64,000 nucleotides of DNA. Source: Gimibacter soli. Lineage in GTDB: Bacteria; Pseudomonadota; Alphaproteobacteria; Sphingomonadales; Kordiimonadaceae. This document shows, piece after piece, positions 17,224 to 29,827 of the stretch (its first letter is position 1; every line of letters starts with the position of its first letter). The notes under the pieces were generated by a model. The model was given only the letters and a program-made list of their open reading frames with translations. It was not told the DNA's origin and ran no database searches. The position numbers and the translations under genes were made by a program. Location of the stretch: NCBI RefSeq assembly GCF_028463845.1, contig NZ_CP116805.1:2108001-2172000 (forward strand), written 5' to 3'.

Positions 17224-19962
17224 GTGAGCGACACTACGCCGATCGAGCCGCAAGGCCGGGACATCTTCCCGATCACCATCGAAGAGGAAATGAAAAGCTC
17301 GTACCTCGATTACGCCATGAGCGTGATCGTGTCGCGGGCCCTGCCGGACGTGCGCGACGGCCTGAAGCCGGTGCACCGCCGCATCCTCTATTCGATGCAT
17401 GAAAACGGGTTCGAGTGGAACAAGCCGTACCGCAAGTCCGCCCGTATCGTCGGGGACGTGATGGGTAAATATCACCCGCACGGCGATAGCGCGATTTACG
17501 ATGCCTTGGTGCGTATGGCGCAGGATTTCTCCATGCGCGTCACGCTCATCGACGGGCAGGGCAACTTCGGCTCGATGGACGGCGATGGTGCTGCCGCCAT
17601 GCGTTACACCGAAGCCCGGATGGACAAGATTTCCTCGATGATCCTTGCCGATATTGACAAGGACACAGTTAATTTCCAGCCGAACTATGACGAAAGCGAG
17701 CATGAGCCCCAGGTTCTGCCGGCGCGCTTCCCGAATATCCTCGTCAATGGCGGCGCCGGTATCGCCGTCGGTATGGCGACAAACATTCCGCCGCACAACC
17801 TGACCGAAGTGATCAACGGCGTGCTGGCGCTGATCGAGGACCCCGAGATCGATGATCTCGGCCTTATGGAATATGTGAAGGGCCCCGATTTCCCGACGGG
17901 CGGCATCATCCTTGGCGCGGGCGGCATCCGCTCGGCTTACGAGACCGGCCGCGGCTCCATCACCATCCGCAGCCGCACCCATATCGAGGAAATCCGCAAG
18001 GACCGCGAAGCCATTGTCATCACCGAGATTCCGTATCAGGTGAACAAGGCCTCGATGATCGAAAAGATTGCCGAGTGCGTGCAAGGCAAACGGATCGAAG
18101 GCATTTCGGAACTGCGCGATGAATCCGACCGCGAAGGCGTTCGCGTTGTTGTGGAACTGAAGCGCGATGCCGTCGCTGACGTGGTGCTGAACCAGCTCTA
18201 TCGTTTCACGCCGGTGCAAACGAGCTTCGGCATCAACATGCTGGCGCTGAATGGCGGCAAGCCAGAGCAGATGAGCCTTCGGACCATCCTGAAGGCCTTC
18301 ATCGACTTCCGCGAGGAAGTGATCACCCGCCGCACCAAGTTCGAGCTGAACAAGGCCCGCGACCGCGCCCATATCATGGTCGGCCTCGTGACGGCGGTTG
18401 CCAATATCGATGAGGTCGTGGCCACGATCCGCGGTGCTTCGTCGCCGGCGGATGCCCGCGAAAAGCTGATGGATCGGCGCTGGGACGCGACTGAAATCCG
18501 GCCGTATCTGGAGCTGATCAACGAGGTTAGCCACCTCAATGATGATGGCACCTACCAGCTGTCGGACGCGCAGGTTAAAGCCATTCTCGAGCTGCGCCTG
18601 CACCGCCTGACCGCACTCGGCCGCGACGAAATCGGCGGCGAGCTTGAAGAGCTGGCCATCAAGATCCGTGAATATCTCGAAATTCTTGGCTCGCGCGTTC
18701 GCCTCTATGAAGTGCTGAAGCTGGAGATCGAGGCCGTTCGCGATGAATTCGGCAGTGACCGCAAGACCGAGATCGATGTTCTGGGTGGTGGTGCCTTCGA
18801 CGACGAAGACCTGATCGCTCGGGAAGACATGGTCGTGACCGTGACCCACACCGGCTATATCAAGCGCGTGCCGCTTTCCACCTACCGGGCGCAGCGTCGT
18901 GGTGGCAAGGGCCGTTCGGGCATGCAAACGAAGGACGAGGATTTCCTCTCAAAGGTGTTTGTGGCCAATACCCATACGCCGGTTCTGTTCTTCTCGAACA
19001 TCGGCAAGGTTTACAAGCTGAAGGTCTGGCGCCTGCCGCTCGGTACGCCGCAGTCCAAAGGCAAAGCGGTGATCAATCTGTTGCCGCTCGCGCAGGGCGA
19101 GACCATCGCGACCATCCTGCCGCTGCCGGAAGATGAAAACACCTGGGGCGACTTCAACGTGATGTTCGCCACCGCACAGGGTAACGTGCGTCGCAACCGC
19201 CTGTCGGACTTCGCAAACGTGCTCTCGAACGGCAAGATCGCCATCCGCTTTGATAACGATGACGACAAGCTCATCGGCGTTGAAACCTGCACTGAGGATG
19301 ACGACGTGCTGCTGGCGGCTTCCGGCGGCCGCGCGATCCGCTTCAAGGCAACCGATGTTCGCCTGTTCGTTGGCCGCACCGCCACGGGCGTGCGCGGCAT
19401 GAAGTTCGGTGACGGCGAATCCATCGTTTCCATGTGCGTGATCAACGGCACAGACGCCGATACCGAGGAACGCGACGCTTACCTCAAAGCAGCTGACTGG
19501 AAATCGGAACCATCCGAGCCGACCCTTTCGGCTGACCGCATGGCGCAGCTGAAGGCGACCGAGCAGTTCCTGCTGACGGTTACCGACAATGGCTTCGGCA
19601 AGCGCTCCTCGAGCCATGAATACCGCCTGACCAACCGTGGTGGGCAGGGCATCTGGAACGGCCCGTCGGATGATCGCCTGCGTGACCAGATCGGCCCGGT
19701 TGTTGCCGTCTTCCCGATTACGGAAGAAGAGCAGATCATGATGGTGACAGATCAGGGCAAACTGATCCGCACCCCTGTGCATGATGTGCGCATCGCCGCC
19801 CGTAATACCAAGGGTGTCACGCTCTTCAAGGTGGCGGATGACGAGCATATCGTCTCGGTCGCCAAGCTCCTCGATAGCGGTGAGGACGAGGAAGAAGGCG
19901 GCGATACAGTGGAAGGCGCTGAAGGCGCACCCGCTATGGAAGAAGGTGGCTCGGAAGAATAA
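17224..19962 (+). CDS. gyrA: DNA gyrase subunit A
   Basis: The 912-residue protein is a complete GyrA, starting with GTG. The N-terminal breakage-reunion domain includes [28 protein letters not shown] and the catalytic tyrosine in [11 protein letters not shown]. The quinolone-determining segment [17 protein letters not shown] keeps the drug-sensitive Ser and Asp. The C-terminal beta-pinwheel contains the GyrA-box-like [10 protein letters not shown], which distinguishes it from ParC. It ends in a long acidic Glu/Asp/Gly tail. It works with GyrB to introduce negative supercoils. Confidence 0.98.
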   Translation: MSDTTPIEPQGRDIFPITIEEEMKSSYLDYAMSVIVSRALPDVRDGLKPVHRRILYSMHENGFEWNKPYRKSARIVGDVMGKYHPHGDSAIYDALVRMAQDFSMRVTLIDGQGNFGSMDGDGAAAMRYTEARMDKISSMILADIDKDTVNFQPNYDESEHEPQVLPARFPNILVNGGAGIAVGMATNIPPHNLTEVINGVLALIEDPEIDDLGLMEYVKGPDFPTGGIILGAGGIRSAYETGRGSITIRSRTHIEEIRKDREAIVITEIPYQVNKASMIEKIAECVQGKRIEGISELRDESDREGVRVVVELKRDAVADVVLNQLYRFTPVQTSFGINMLALNGGKPEQMSLRTILKAFIDFREEVITRRTKFELNKARDRAHIMVGLVTAVANIDEVVATIRGASSPADAREKLMDRRWDATEIRPYLELINEVSHLNDDGTYQLSDAQVKAILELRLHRLTALGRDEIGGELEELAIKIREYLEILGSRVRLYEVLKLEIEAVRDEFGSDRKTEIDVLGGGAFDDEDLIAREDMVVTVTHTGYIKRVPLSTYRAQRRGGKGRSGMQTKDEDFLSKVFVANTHTPVLFFSNIGKVYKLKVWRLPLGTPQSKGKAVINLLPLAQGETIATILPLPEDENTWGDFNVMFATAQGNVRRNRLSDFANVLSNGKIAIRFDNDDDKLIGVETCTEDDDVLLAASGGRAIRFKATDVRLFVGRTATGVRGMKFGDGESIVSMCVINGTDADTEERDAYLKAADWKSEPSEPTLSADRMAQLKATEQFLLTVTDNGFGKRSSSHEYRLTNRGGQGIWNGPSDDRLRDQIGPVVAVFPITEEEQIMMVTDQGKLIRTPVHDVRIAARNTKGVTLFKVADDEHIVSVAKLLDSGEDEEEGGDTVEGAEGAPAMEEGGSEE

Positions 19963-19989
19963 TCTCTTCTTGAGAAAAGATTTAAGAAA

Positions 19990-20015
19990 GGCGCCCATCA
20001 TTCGGGCGCCTTTTG
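19990..20015 (+). terminator. gyrA terminator
   Basis: The stem GGCGCCC/GGGCGCC (19990-20010) with a 7-nt loop is followed by TTTTGCTTTTT. A weaker A run upstream would let it serve the convergent gene too. Confidence 0.85.
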
Positions 20016-20019
20016 CTTT

Positions 20020-20643
20020 TTATGCAGGGTTGATGAGCAGCAGTAGAAGCGCCCCGCACAGAAGCACGCCGCCCGCCAGCCGGGTGACAAAACGGGCGCC
20101 GCCCTTTTTCACAAGCCATGTCCGAGCATAGCTTGATGCGGCGACCCAGGTGCAATCACCGCCGACGGCGACGATCAGGAAGCCGAAGCCCATGACGATA
20201 AGCTGCGGGGTCAGCGGCAGGTCCCGACTGATGAACTGCGGATAGAAGGCCGCGAAAAAGAGGATCGCTTTCGGGTTGGTCGCAGAGAGCAGCATGGCAT
20301 GGCGAAAGGCCTGCGCGGGTGTTTTGTCCGGCGCTTCGCCGATGGTGACATTGCCTTTGGAGCGCAGCATCTGCACCGCCATATGGGCAAGCAGAATGAC
20401 CCCGCCGTAACGGATTGCGGTGAAGCCCCAGTCGGGCAGGGCCATCAGCACGGCGGAAAAGCCGGCGATATAGATGATCTGGAACAGCACAAGCACAACG
20501 CCGGCCCCCAGTGCGACGGCAAGCCCGTGGCGGCTGGAGCGGCCAAGCGTTTCGGCGATGATCATGCTGACAATCGGGCCGGGCGACAGCACAAGCAGGG
20601 CCGTCGCGGCCAGAAAGCCGGTGAAAAGCAGGGGGTCAACCAA
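20020..20643 (-). CDS. LysE/RhtB-family amino-acid exporter
   Basis: The protein is about 207 residues with six hydrophobic helices and the LysE signature FLAATALLVLSPGPIVSMIIAETLGRSSRHGLAVALGAG. The segment SATNPKAILFFAAFYPQFI is also characteristic. The best start is TTG at 20643, preceded by GAGG at a proper distance; the longer frame to 20724 lacks support. It exports an amino acid or derivative, exact substrate unknown. Confidence 0.87.
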   Translation of the reverse strand: MVDPLLFTGFLAATALLVLSPGPIVSMIIAETLGRSSRHGLAVALGAGVVLVLFQIIYIAGFSAVLMALPDWGFTAIRYGGVILLAHMAVQMLRSKGNVTIGEAPDKTPAQAFRHAMLLSATNPKAILFFAAFYPQFISRDLPLTPQLIVMGFGFLIVAVGGDCTWVAASSYARTWLVKKGGARFVTRLAGGVLLCGALLLLLINPA

Positions 20644-20768
20644 GAGATTTGCCTCGAACTGTCGGTGATGACTTGTAATTTCCGGTTCGTTCGGGAATGT
20701 TGCACGAAAGCGTTTGCCCGGCAATGGGCGGCGCCATACCTGACGGTCACCGAACGGGGGGAATAATC

Positions 20769-21275
20769 GTGAGCATAGAACGCATCGGCGTTTACCCGGG
20801 CACCTTCGACCCGATCACCAAAGGACATATCGATATCATCCGCCGCAGCCTGACGCTGGTAGACCGGCTGATCATCGGTGTGGCAACGAACCCGAGCAAG
20901 GATCCCATGTTCACGCTGGAAGAGCGTGTGGCAATGGTGTTGCGGGAAGCTGGTCCGCTGGCCGAAAAGGCGCAGGTCGCCTTTGAGGTCGTGCAGTTCG
21001 ATGAACTTCTGATGCACTTTGCCGAGCGGATGAATGCCAATATCATCATCCGCGGTCTGCGCGCCGTGGCGGACTTTGAATATGAATTCCAGATGACCGG
21101 GATGAACTATCAGATCAACCCGTCTATCGAAACAGTGTTCCTGATGGCCGATCCGCGCTATCAGACGATTGCATCGAAGCTCGTGAAAGAAGTCGCCATC
21201 TATGGCGGCAAGATCGATGCCTTCGTGCCGCCCCTTGTGGCTGAAGCCGTGCGGACGAAAGTCGATAAACCTTAA
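20769..21275 (+). CDS. coaD: Phosphopantetheine adenylyltransferase
   Basis: The 168-residue protein is CoaD, which adenylylates 4'-phosphopantetheine to dephospho-CoA. The nucleotidyltransferase motif TFDPITKGHIDIIRR and the mid-protein RGLRAVADFEYEFQMTGMN are intact. I chose GTG at 20769 because it gives the family's usual N terminus (MSIERIGVYPGTFDP); the frame extends 24 codons upstream without similarity. A cyclophilin gene follows 28 bp later. Confidence 0.95.
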   Translation: MSIERIGVYPGTFDPITKGHIDIIRRSLTLVDRLIIGVATNPSKDPMFTLEERVAMVLREAGPLAEKAQVAFEVVQFDELLMHFAERMNANIIIRGLRAVADFEYEFQMTGMNYQINPSIETVFLMADPRYQTIASKLVKEVAIYGGKIDAFVPPLVAEAVRTKVDKP

Positions 21276-21303
21276 GAACCGAGAAGCGGGGAAATAACGC
21301 CCG

Positions 21304-21840
21304 ATGAAACCTTTCCTTTATGCCCTGATGATGATGGTGGGACTGATGACCAGTGAAGTTGCCGCAGAAGCGCAAGACCTTGAAAATACCCTGTATCTGG
21401 ACCTCGATACCGGCGGCCGTGTGGTGATTGCCACGCGCCCCGATCTGGCCCCCAACCATGTTACCCGCATCAAGGAACTGGTGCGCCAGGGCTTTTACGA
21501 TGGCACGGTCTTCCACCGCGTCATCGCTGGTTTCATGGCGCAAGGCGGCGATCCGACCGGCACCGGCATGGGCGGCTCGGGCGAGAAAATCCCCGCCGAG
21601 TTTTCGGGCGCGCCCCATCTGCGCGGCACCGTATCGATGGCACGCGCAACCGAACCGGATAGCGCCGACAGCCAGTTCTTCATCTGCTTCACCCGTGTGG
21701 CCCATCTCGACCACCAGTACACCGTCTGGGGACGTGTCGTTTCCGGCATGGAGTTCGTGGACCAGATCGCCGTGGGCGAGCCGCCGCGCAACCCCAGCAA
21801 GATCGTGAAGATGCAGGTGGCAGCGGACGTGAAGGAATAA
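21304..21840 (+). CDS. Secreted cyclophilin-type peptidyl-prolyl isomerase
   Basis: The 178-residue protein has a signal peptide (about residues 1-23, ending near AAEA) and a single cyclophilin domain with FHRVIAGFMAQGGDPTGTG, PAEFSGAPHLRGTVSMAR and SQFFICF. It should act in the periplasm on proline bonds of exported proteins. It lies between coaD and queA, all in one direction with short gaps, so it may share their transcript. Confidence 0.92.
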   Translation: MKPFLYALMMMVGLMTSEVAAEAQDLENTLYLDLDTGGRVVIATRPDLAPNHVTRIKELVRQGFYDGTVFHRVIAGFMAQGGDPTGTGMGGSGEKIPAEFSGAPHLRGTVSMARATEPDSADSQFFICFTRVAHLDHQYTVWGRVVSGMEFVDQIAVGEPPRNPSKIVKMQVAADVKE

Positions 21841-21892
21841 CCGCCCGTCTTTCGCTTGAGGTCATGGGCGCTTTCGGCTAAAGCCAGCGCCC

Positions 21893-24078
<2,186 letters not shown>

Positions 24079-24081
24079 GCC

Positions 24082-25560
24082 CTAGCGCACCGAAATCGGC
24101 TGGAAGAAGGGTATCTGCAGGTTATCGCGCTTGCAGCTGGATGGAGCTTGCCCTTTCGGGTTCTGGAAAAAGGCGTCGATATCATCAAGCACGCAATCGG
24201 CGGCAAGCTGCACCACGTGCCCTGCATTTTCATAGAGGCGGCGCTGCACCATCGGATCGCCTGAAAAGGCATTCTCAACGCTGTTTGCAGGTGTCACAGG
24301 GTCCAACGTGCCGCTCAGCACGAAGGTCGGAATAAGCGGCGCTGACAGCCTGTCGATGCTGTCAGGCGGCGTTACCCCCAGCGCGGTGCAGATATGCTGC
24401 TGGCGGGCTTTCAGATAGGCCAGCATGGGGCGAAGGGTGGGGTAGGTTGCTGCATCGGCATCAAGGGCCTTGTACCAGCGCGTCATCGGCCATTCGCTGC
24501 AGCGGACAATATGATGAACGGCAAAGCTGAGCGCCGGGGTGTCGTCCAGTACATAACCGCTGACGAGACGTGCGAAGCGGCGCTGCAGGTCGGCGTCGCT
24601 GCGGGACGCGGCGATATAGGGCAGGTGTCCGGCTTCCACGGGGCTTGCAAGCGCGGAGATGAGCCGTAGTTCAAGGTGGGCTCGCGCGGGCCGTACATAT
24701 CCAAGCACTTCGCCGGAAGTCTGGTCGCGCAGCCGCATGGCGGGCGCTGATGCCTGATTGAAAGCCGCGAGCCGTGTCATCAGCTTTTCTGCCATGCGTC
24801 GGCCCCGCGTAGGACATTTCCTTCGGTAGCCGCACGCGTCTTCGAGCCGGTCGAGAGCGGCCATCAGATTCTGCCCGCTATGCCAGAAGGCCGGCACCCA
24901 TGGCGTTTCGGGGGAATCAAGGGCAAGGCTGTGCACGAGATCAGGCCGGCGCGCCGCTACATCAAGCGCGATCCGTGCGCCATATGATTCTGCCAGGATA
25001 TCCACCTTGCCTGCGTCCAACGCCGCCAGTGCCGCTGCAAGCCGCGCTGCTGCGGTGGCGGTACTGAGCGCGGTGGTGCTGTTACTTTGCCGTCCGATGT
25101 GACCAAGACAGGCTGCCAGAGGCGTTGCTGGATCACTCGTCATGGGCTCGGCTGCCTCTGGCGTATTTGCAGCTTCCCAAAGCCGTGGGGCGATCTCACC
25201 GGCACAAACAAGGGCCGGATTCACACGGCTATCGAGGCCGGGTGGCACCGCCACGAGCAAGGTCCGCTGCCAGCGGTTCGCGAGCGCCTGCATGCGAGGA
25301 AACTGCCGATCGGGATACAGGCCCGGACCACCAAAAATATAAACAAGCGGGAGGCGCGCTGGTGTGGCGGGGGTGCCGGGGCGAATGATGAGGATATCCG
25401 TTGCATCGGAATTCGGGGCACGACACCGGGCCGGGCCGCCAGTGTCGAGCGTGTCGGGCCCACAAAGTGGAATGTCATCTGCAACAGCATTTTGTGCTGC
25501 TACTGCGCCGGTGAGAGCAGCAGTAAAGGCAAGCACAGACAAGGCCTTGATGAAATTCAT
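24082..25560 (-). CDS. Secreted alpha/beta-hydrolase, tripeptidyl-aminopeptidase-like
   Basis: The 492-residue protein has a signal peptide (about residues 1-28) and an alpha/beta-hydrolase fold. The oxyanion GGPG motif is at about residue 77 (YIFGGPGLYPDR) and the nucleophile elbow is AESYGAR at about 190. The C-terminal TAP-like domain has FVLSGTLDPVTP (acid) and NAGHVVQ (histidine), so the triad looks complete. Several cysteines may form disulphides. The start at 25560 gives a proper signal peptide. The physiological substrate is unknown. Confidence 0.83.
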   Translation of the reverse strand: MNFIKALSVLAFTAALTGAVAAQNAVADDIPLCGPDTLDTGGPARCRAPNSDATDILIIRPGTPATPARLPLVYIFGGPGLYPDRQFPRMQALANRWQRTLLVAVPPGLDSRVNPALVCAGEIAPRLWEAANTPEAAEPMTSDPATPLAACLGHIGRQSNSTTALSTATAAARLAAALAALDAGKVDILAESYGARIALDVAARRPDLVHSLALDSPETPWVPAFWHSGQNLMAALDRLEDACGYRRKCPTRGRRMAEKLMTRLAAFNQASAPAMRLRDQTSGEVLGYVRPARAHLELRLISALASPVEAGHLPYIAASRSDADLQRRFARLVSGYVLDDTPALSFAVHHIVRCSEWPMTRWYKALDADAATYPTLRPMLAYLKARQQHICTALGVTPPDSIDRLSAPLIPTFVLSGTLDPVTPANSVENAFSGDPMVQRRLYENAGHVVQLAADCVLDDIDAFFQNPKGQAPSSCKRDNLQIPFFQPISVR

Positions 25561-25662
25561 TCTGCAGGAACCCGATTGCATGTTCCAATGCTACAAACTT
25601 GGCCGCAAACCCGCAATATTATTAGGGTTTATGGAAAAATGCATAAGGGGCGATACTTTTCC

Positions 25663-25691
25663 TTGACCGATGAAATCGATGCCCCTATGTT
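25663..25691 (+). promoter_or_regulatory. Sigma-70 promoter of tRNA-Lys
   Basis: TTGACC and TATGTT are separated by exactly 17 bp. The -10 box ends 18 bp before the mature tRNA. Confidence 0.75.
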
Positions 25692-25709
25692 CCGCCCCGT
25701 TCCCGACGG

Positions 25710-25785
25710 GGGCCCATAGCTCAGCTGGTAGAGCAACTGACTTTTAATCAGTAGGTCACAGGTTCGAATCCTGTTGGGCTCACCA
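25710..25785 (+). tRNA. tRNA-Lys (anticodon UUU)
   Basis: The 76-nt cloverleaf has acceptor GGGCCCA paired with TGGGCTC, D arm GCTCAGCTGGTAGAGC, anticodon arm CTGACTTTTAATCAG with anticodon TTT, T arm ACAGGTTCGAATCCTGT and an encoded CCA. Confidence 0.97.
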
Positions 25786-25790
25786 TTCAA

Positions 25791-25825
25791 AACAGGGGTT
25801 AGCGATATCTCGCTAACCCCTGTTT
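25791..25825 (+). terminator. Terminator of tRNA-Lys
   Basis: A perfect 15-bp stem (AACAGGGGTTAGCGA and its complement, with a short TATC loop) starts 6 bp after the tRNA and ends in a T-rich run. Confidence 0.85.
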
Positions 25826-25988
25826 CATTTTGTGCGAATTCGGGGCCGAATTCGCCTATCGTACGGTGGCAGAAGGCTTTCCTTGCCAATCGCTCGTCCC
25901 TGCCATTAAAAAGCCGGGTTTGAGGGTTGAGTTTGGCTCGCGAGTGCCTACACTTGATCCAACGTTTCGAGCTTTCCGGGGGGAACAC

Positions 25989-27038
25989 ATGCAGAGTTTC
26001 AAAGGTCTGGCCGCGGCCCTCATGCTGGCAACCACCATGAGTGCTCCGTCGCTGGGCAACGACTCTGCCGAGGCCAAAACGCCCGCTCAGGATCCCGCTT
26101 TCACCGAATGGCTTGCCGGCGTGCGCAGCGAAGCGCTGTCGCGCGGTATTGGCGAGGCCACGCTTGATAATGTGCTGCCTGGCATCAGCCCCATCGAGCG
26201 GGTGATCAAAAGCGACAAGGCCCAGCCCGAATTCAAGGAAACCTACGCCACCTATCTTCAGAAGCGCGTCTCCGACTGGCGCAAGACGAAGGGAGGTGAG
26301 ATGGTTGTCGAACATGCCGACGCTCTAGCTGCGGCCCAAGGCAAATACGGCGTGCAGGGCAGGGTGATCGCTGCCATCTGGGGGATCGAGACCAATTACG
26401 GCACGATCCCGCTCACTTATTCAGCGTTCGATACGATTGCGACCCTCGCCTATGACAAGCGCCGGGCCGACCGTTTCCGCCGTGAACTGTTTGCTGCTCT
26501 CGAGATTGTCGACCGTGGCTATGCCGACCTCGACGAGATGAAAAGCAGCTGGGCTGGTGCCCTTGGCCAGCCGCAATTCATGCCGGAAGCCTATCTGCGC
26601 TTCGCCGTGGATATGGACGGCGACGGCCACCGCAATATCTGGACATCGCACGCCGATGTTTTCGGCTCCATTGCCCATTATCTGAACATGAATGGCTGGA
26701 AGGGGAACGAGACCTGGGGTCGCCCTGTGCGTCTGCCCAAAAAGGGTGGCGCTGATCTGGTTGGCCAGCAGGCTGATGGCGTGACCCCGCCCGCGCACTG
26801 CAAGGCCTACAAGACGCTGGGTGGCTGGCGTTCGCTTGCTGACTGGCAGGCAGCCGGTATCCGCCGTCTTTCGGGCGATGACCTGCCTGCCGTCGATATC
26901 GCTGCAGCACTTGTGGTGGGTGACGAGGAAGACGATCAGGCCTATCTGGTTTATGGCAACTTTTGCTCGATCATGCGGTACAATCCCGCATTCCGTTATG
27001 CGCTTGCTGTCGGGCTTCTGTCCGACACGTTCAAATAG
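25989..27038 (+). CDS. Lytic murein transglycosylase, MltB-like (SLT family 3)
   Basis: The 349-residue protein has a signal peptide (about residues 1-24) and an MltB-type transglycosylase domain. The catalytic Glu is in IAAIWGIETNYG and the supporting motifs are SSWAGALGQPQFMP, DMDGDGHRNIW and FGSIAHYLNMNGW. It cleaves peptidoglycan glycan strands to 1,6-anhydro ends. I chose ATG at 25989, preceded by a GGGGGG run and the signal peptide. rlpA follows 9 bp later, forming a cell-wall cluster. Confidence 0.93.
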   Translation: MQSFKGLAAALMLATTMSAPSLGNDSAEAKTPAQDPAFTEWLAGVRSEALSRGIGEATLDNVLPGISPIERVIKSDKAQPEFKETYATYLQKRVSDWRKTKGGEMVVEHADALAAAQGKYGVQGRVIAAIWGIETNYGTIPLTYSAFDTIATLAYDKRRADRFRRELFAALEIVDRGYADLDEMKSSWAGALGQPQFMPEAYLRFAVDMDGDGHRNIWTSHADVFGSIAHYLNMNGWKGNETWGRPVRLPKKGGADLVGQQADGVTPPAHCKAYKTLGGWRSLADWQAAGIRRLSGDDLPAVDIAAALVVGDEEDDQAYLVYGNFCSIMRYNPAFRYALAVGLLSDTFK

Positions 27039-27047
27039 GTTCGTGCC

Positions 27048-27956
27048 TTGAAAAGTCTTCCGCTTTCCATTCTGGTCGCTTCTTCGGTTCTTGTTGCCGC
27101 TTGCTCGAGCGGCCCATCGCATCAGGGCTCGTCAGTACCCACAGCGCGCAGCAGCACCATTCCGATGACCAAGGATGGTCGCAAGATCGGCAATCCCTAT
27201 CAGGTGGCGGGCGTCTGGTACTATCCGAAGGACGACCCGAGCTACGATGAAACCGGTTATGCCTCCTGGTATGGCACCGAGTTCCACGGCAAGAAGACCG
27301 CGAACGGCGAAGTCTTCGATATGAACACCCTGTCGGCAGCTCACAAGACGCTGCCGCTGCCGTCCTATGTGAAGGTCACGAACCTCGAGAACAACCGCAC
27401 CATGGTCATTCGGGTGAATGATCGGGGACCGTTCGTTTCCGGACGTATCATCGATATTTCGCGGCGCGGGGCCCAGCTTCTCGGCTTCCACGCACAGGGC
27501 CTGACCAAGGTTCGGGTGCAGGTGAGCGACGAATATGGCAATCCGCTGTCGGCTGGCCGGGCGCTGAGTGAAGGCCCGCGGGAGGCTGCACCGGCACAGG
27601 TCGCCTCGAACGATGTTCTGGTGGAAGAAAGCCTTGATGCGCCGGCGGGCGAACCCTTGCCTGTGGCACCTGTGGCCGCGCCGCCGGTGCGGACATCGGC
27701 ACCGGTTGTGGCATCGTCAGCCTCTGGCGGTCACTATGTGCAGATCGGGGCCTTTTCGGATCGCTCCGGCGCCGAGGCGCAGGCCCGCAAACTCGAATCA
27801 ATCGGCGAGCAGGCAGAGATCGAGCCCGTGGAATCCGGTGGTCGCCGCTTGTGGCGTGTGCGGATCGGGCCTTTCTCGCTGAAAAATGTCGCGGATAGCG
27901 TGCTTTCGAAGGTCGTTTCCAACGGCTTTTTTGACGCGCGCGTGATGAGCCGCTAA
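27048..27956 (+). CDS. rlpA: RlpA-like septal lytic transglycosylase with SPOR domain
   Basis: The 302-residue lipoprotein starts with TTG and has a lipobox LVAAC at about residue 20. A double-psi beta-barrel RlpA domain follows at about 65-160, with YASWYGTEFHGKKTANGE, the VRVNDRGPF motif and IIDISRRGAQLLG. A Pro/Ala-rich linker leads to a C-terminal SPOR domain (about 225-302, YVQIGAFSDRSGAEAQ) that would bind denuded septal glycan. This supports a role in daughter-cell separation. Confidence 0.94.
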   Translation: MKSLPLSILVASSVLVAACSSGPSHQGSSVPTARSSTIPMTKDGRKIGNPYQVAGVWYYPKDDPSYDETGYASWYGTEFHGKKTANGEVFDMNTLSAAHKTLPLPSYVKVTNLENNRTMVIRVNDRGPFVSGRIIDISRRGAQLLGFHAQGLTKVRVQVSDEYGNPLSAGRALSEGPREAAPAQVASNDVLVEESLDAPAGEPLPVAPVAAPPVRTSAPVVASSASGGHYVQIGAFSDRSGAEAQARKLESIGEQAEIEPVESGGRRLWRVRIGPFSLKNVADSVLSKVVSNGFFDARVMSR

Positions 27957-28000
27957 ACCAGTTTCTGAACCTTGAAACCAAATAACCATCCGGGAACAAG

Positions 28001-29179
28001 ATGATGCTGAAGACTTCTGCGATTGCTGGTTTGCTGGCAGTCGCCCTCACGGCCAATGCCACCGCCCAGGAAATGGATTCGCCGGCGCGCGAAGCGATCC
28101 TCCTGGACGCCAGCACCAACACCGTACTCTTTGAGAAGAATGCCGACACGCCGTTCCCGCCGGCCTCAATGAGCAAGCTGATGACCGTCTATATGGCCTT
28201 CGACGCCATCAAGCGCGGCAAGCTAAGCCTTGAGGATCAGGTAACCGTTTCGCCCGATACCTGGCGCAAGTGGAACAATCAGGGCTCCACCATGTTCCTG
28301 AGCCCCAATGATGTGGTCACGATCCATGATCTGCTGATGGGCATCATCGTGCTTTCCGGTAACGATGCCTGCGTGGTGCTGGCCGAATATATGGCCGGCA
28401 GCCACGATACCTTCGCCGAGTGGATGAACACCAAGGCGCAGGAAATCGGCATGACGAACAGCTATTTCCTCAATGCCAACGGCTGGCCGGCGGCGGGCCA
28501 TGAGATGAGCGCGCGTGACCTCGCCACGCTTTCCTATCATCTGGCGACCGATTTCCCCGAGCTTTACGAGCTCTTCAAGGTTCGCGAGTTTCTCTACAAG
28601 GATTACAAATCCAACCGTTTCAACCGCAATCCGCTGCTGGGTCGTTTCCCGGGCGCGGACGGCCTGAAGACCGGTCACACGGAAGAATCGGGCTATGGCC
28701 TCACGGCATCTGCCGTGCAGAAGGGCCGCCGCCTGATCCTTGTCGTCGGCGGGCTTTCCTCGATGGCTGAACGCGCGCGTGAGAGCGAGCGGCTGCTGCA
28801 GTATGGCTTCCGCAATTTCGGCTATTATCCGCTCTTCAAGGCTGGTGAGGCCGTCGACAATGCCGATGTATGGCTCGGGCAGGCCGGCACCGTGCCGCTT
28901 GTGGTCGAAAAGGACCTTGGCATCACCCTGTCACGCGGCCAGCGCAGCAAGATGCAGGTGACGGTCAATTATATGGGGCCGGTGAAGGCGCCGATCACCA
29001 AGGGGCAGGAACTTGGCTCGCTGACCATCAGCGCTCCGGACCGCAAGGATGTGACCGTGCCGCTCATCGCTGGTGCTTCTGTTGAGGAAATTAGCGGCTT
29101 TGGCCGTCTCGGCGCAGCGCTCAGCTATTTCATCTTCGGCTCCAGCGCGCCTGCCGAACAACCTGCTGCTGCCGAGTGA
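28001..29179 (+). CDS. D-alanyl-D-alanine carboxypeptidase (DacA/PBP5-like)
   Basis: The 392-residue protein has a signal peptide (about residues 1-22) and the three penicillin-binding motifs: SMSK at about 56-59, SGN in VLSGNDACVVL, and KTG in LKTGHTEESGYG. A C-terminal PBP5-type beta domain follows (about 280-370). It trims the terminal D-Ala of peptidoglycan pentapeptides in the periplasm. It overlaps tmk by a GTGA junction. Confidence 0.94.
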   Translation: MMLKTSAIAGLLAVALTANATAQEMDSPAREAILLDASTNTVLFEKNADTPFPPASMSKLMTVYMAFDAIKRGKLSLEDQVTVSPDTWRKWNNQGSTMFLSPNDVVTIHDLLMGIIVLSGNDACVVLAEYMAGSHDTFAEWMNTKAQEIGMTNSYFLNANGWPAAGHEMSARDLATLSYHLATDFPELYELFKVREFLYKDYKSNRFNRNPLLGRFPGADGLKTGHTEESGYGLTASAVQKGRRLILVVGGLSSMAERARESERLLQYGFRNFGYYPLFKAGEAVDNADVWLGQAGTVPLVVEKDLGITLSRGQRSKMQVTVNYMGPVKAPITKGQELGSLTISAPDRKDVTVPLIAGASVEEISGFGRLGAALSYFIFGSSAPAEQPAAAE

Positions 29180-29826
29180 TCGTGACGCGCGGCCGGTTCA
29201 TTACGCTTGAAGGCGGGGAGGGCGCTGGGAAATCCACCCAGATTCGCCGCCTCGCCGCCCGGCTGCAGGCATCAGGCCTAAAGGTGCTTCTCACCCGCGA
29301 GCCCGGCGGGTCGCCGGGGGCGGAGGAAATCCGCAGCCTTCTGGTGACCGGTGAGCCCGGCCGCTGGACCCCGATGACCGAGGCACTGCTTGTAACCGCC
29401 GCACGGGCCGACCATGTGGCGCGCACCGTTATCCCGGCCCTTGAGCGGGGTGACTGGGTCATTTCCGACCGCTTTTACGATTCCACCATTGCCTATCAGG
29501 GCTATGCCCACGGGCTGGGTGCTGAAAAGATGGAAGACTTGCAGCGACTGGCACTTGGCGATCTGGCGCCTGACCTGACGCTGATCCTTGATCTGCCGGT
29601 GGACGTGGGCCTTGCCCGCGCCGGATACAGGGAAGGGCAGGTGAAAGGCGGCGAGGACCGTTTTGAGCGTATGCCGAAAAGCTTCCACGAAGCGCTCGCC
29701 GATGGTTTCCGCCAGATTGCCGAAACCCACAAGGACCGCTGCGCCCTGATCGACGCGGCGGGCGATGCCGATGCCGTCGAGGCCGCCATCTGGGCGGTGG
29801 CGCAGGCCAGACTGGGGCTCGGCTGA
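29176..29826 (+). CDS. tmk: Thymidylate kinase
   Basis: The 216-residue protein is Tmk, converting dTMP to dTDP. The P-loop EGGEGAGKSTQ is at about residue 10-20, with REPGGSPGAEEIR, the DR(Y/F) site in ISDRFYDSTIAYQG, and GGEDRFERM in the lid. The GTG start overlaps the dacA stop; a second GTG two codons on is also possible. holB follows after one base, an arrangement common in bacteria. Confidence 0.95.
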   Translation: MIVTRGRFITLEGGEGAGKSTQIRRLAARLQASGLKVLLTREPGGSPGAEEIRSLLVTGEPGRWTPMTEALLVTAARADHVARTVIPALERGDWVISDRFYDSTIAYQGYAHGLGAEKMEDLQRLALGDLAPDLTLILDLPVDVGLARAGYREGQVKGGEDRFERMPKSFHEALADGFRQIAETHKDRCALIDAAGDADAVEAAIWAVAQARLGLG

Positions 29827-29827
29827 C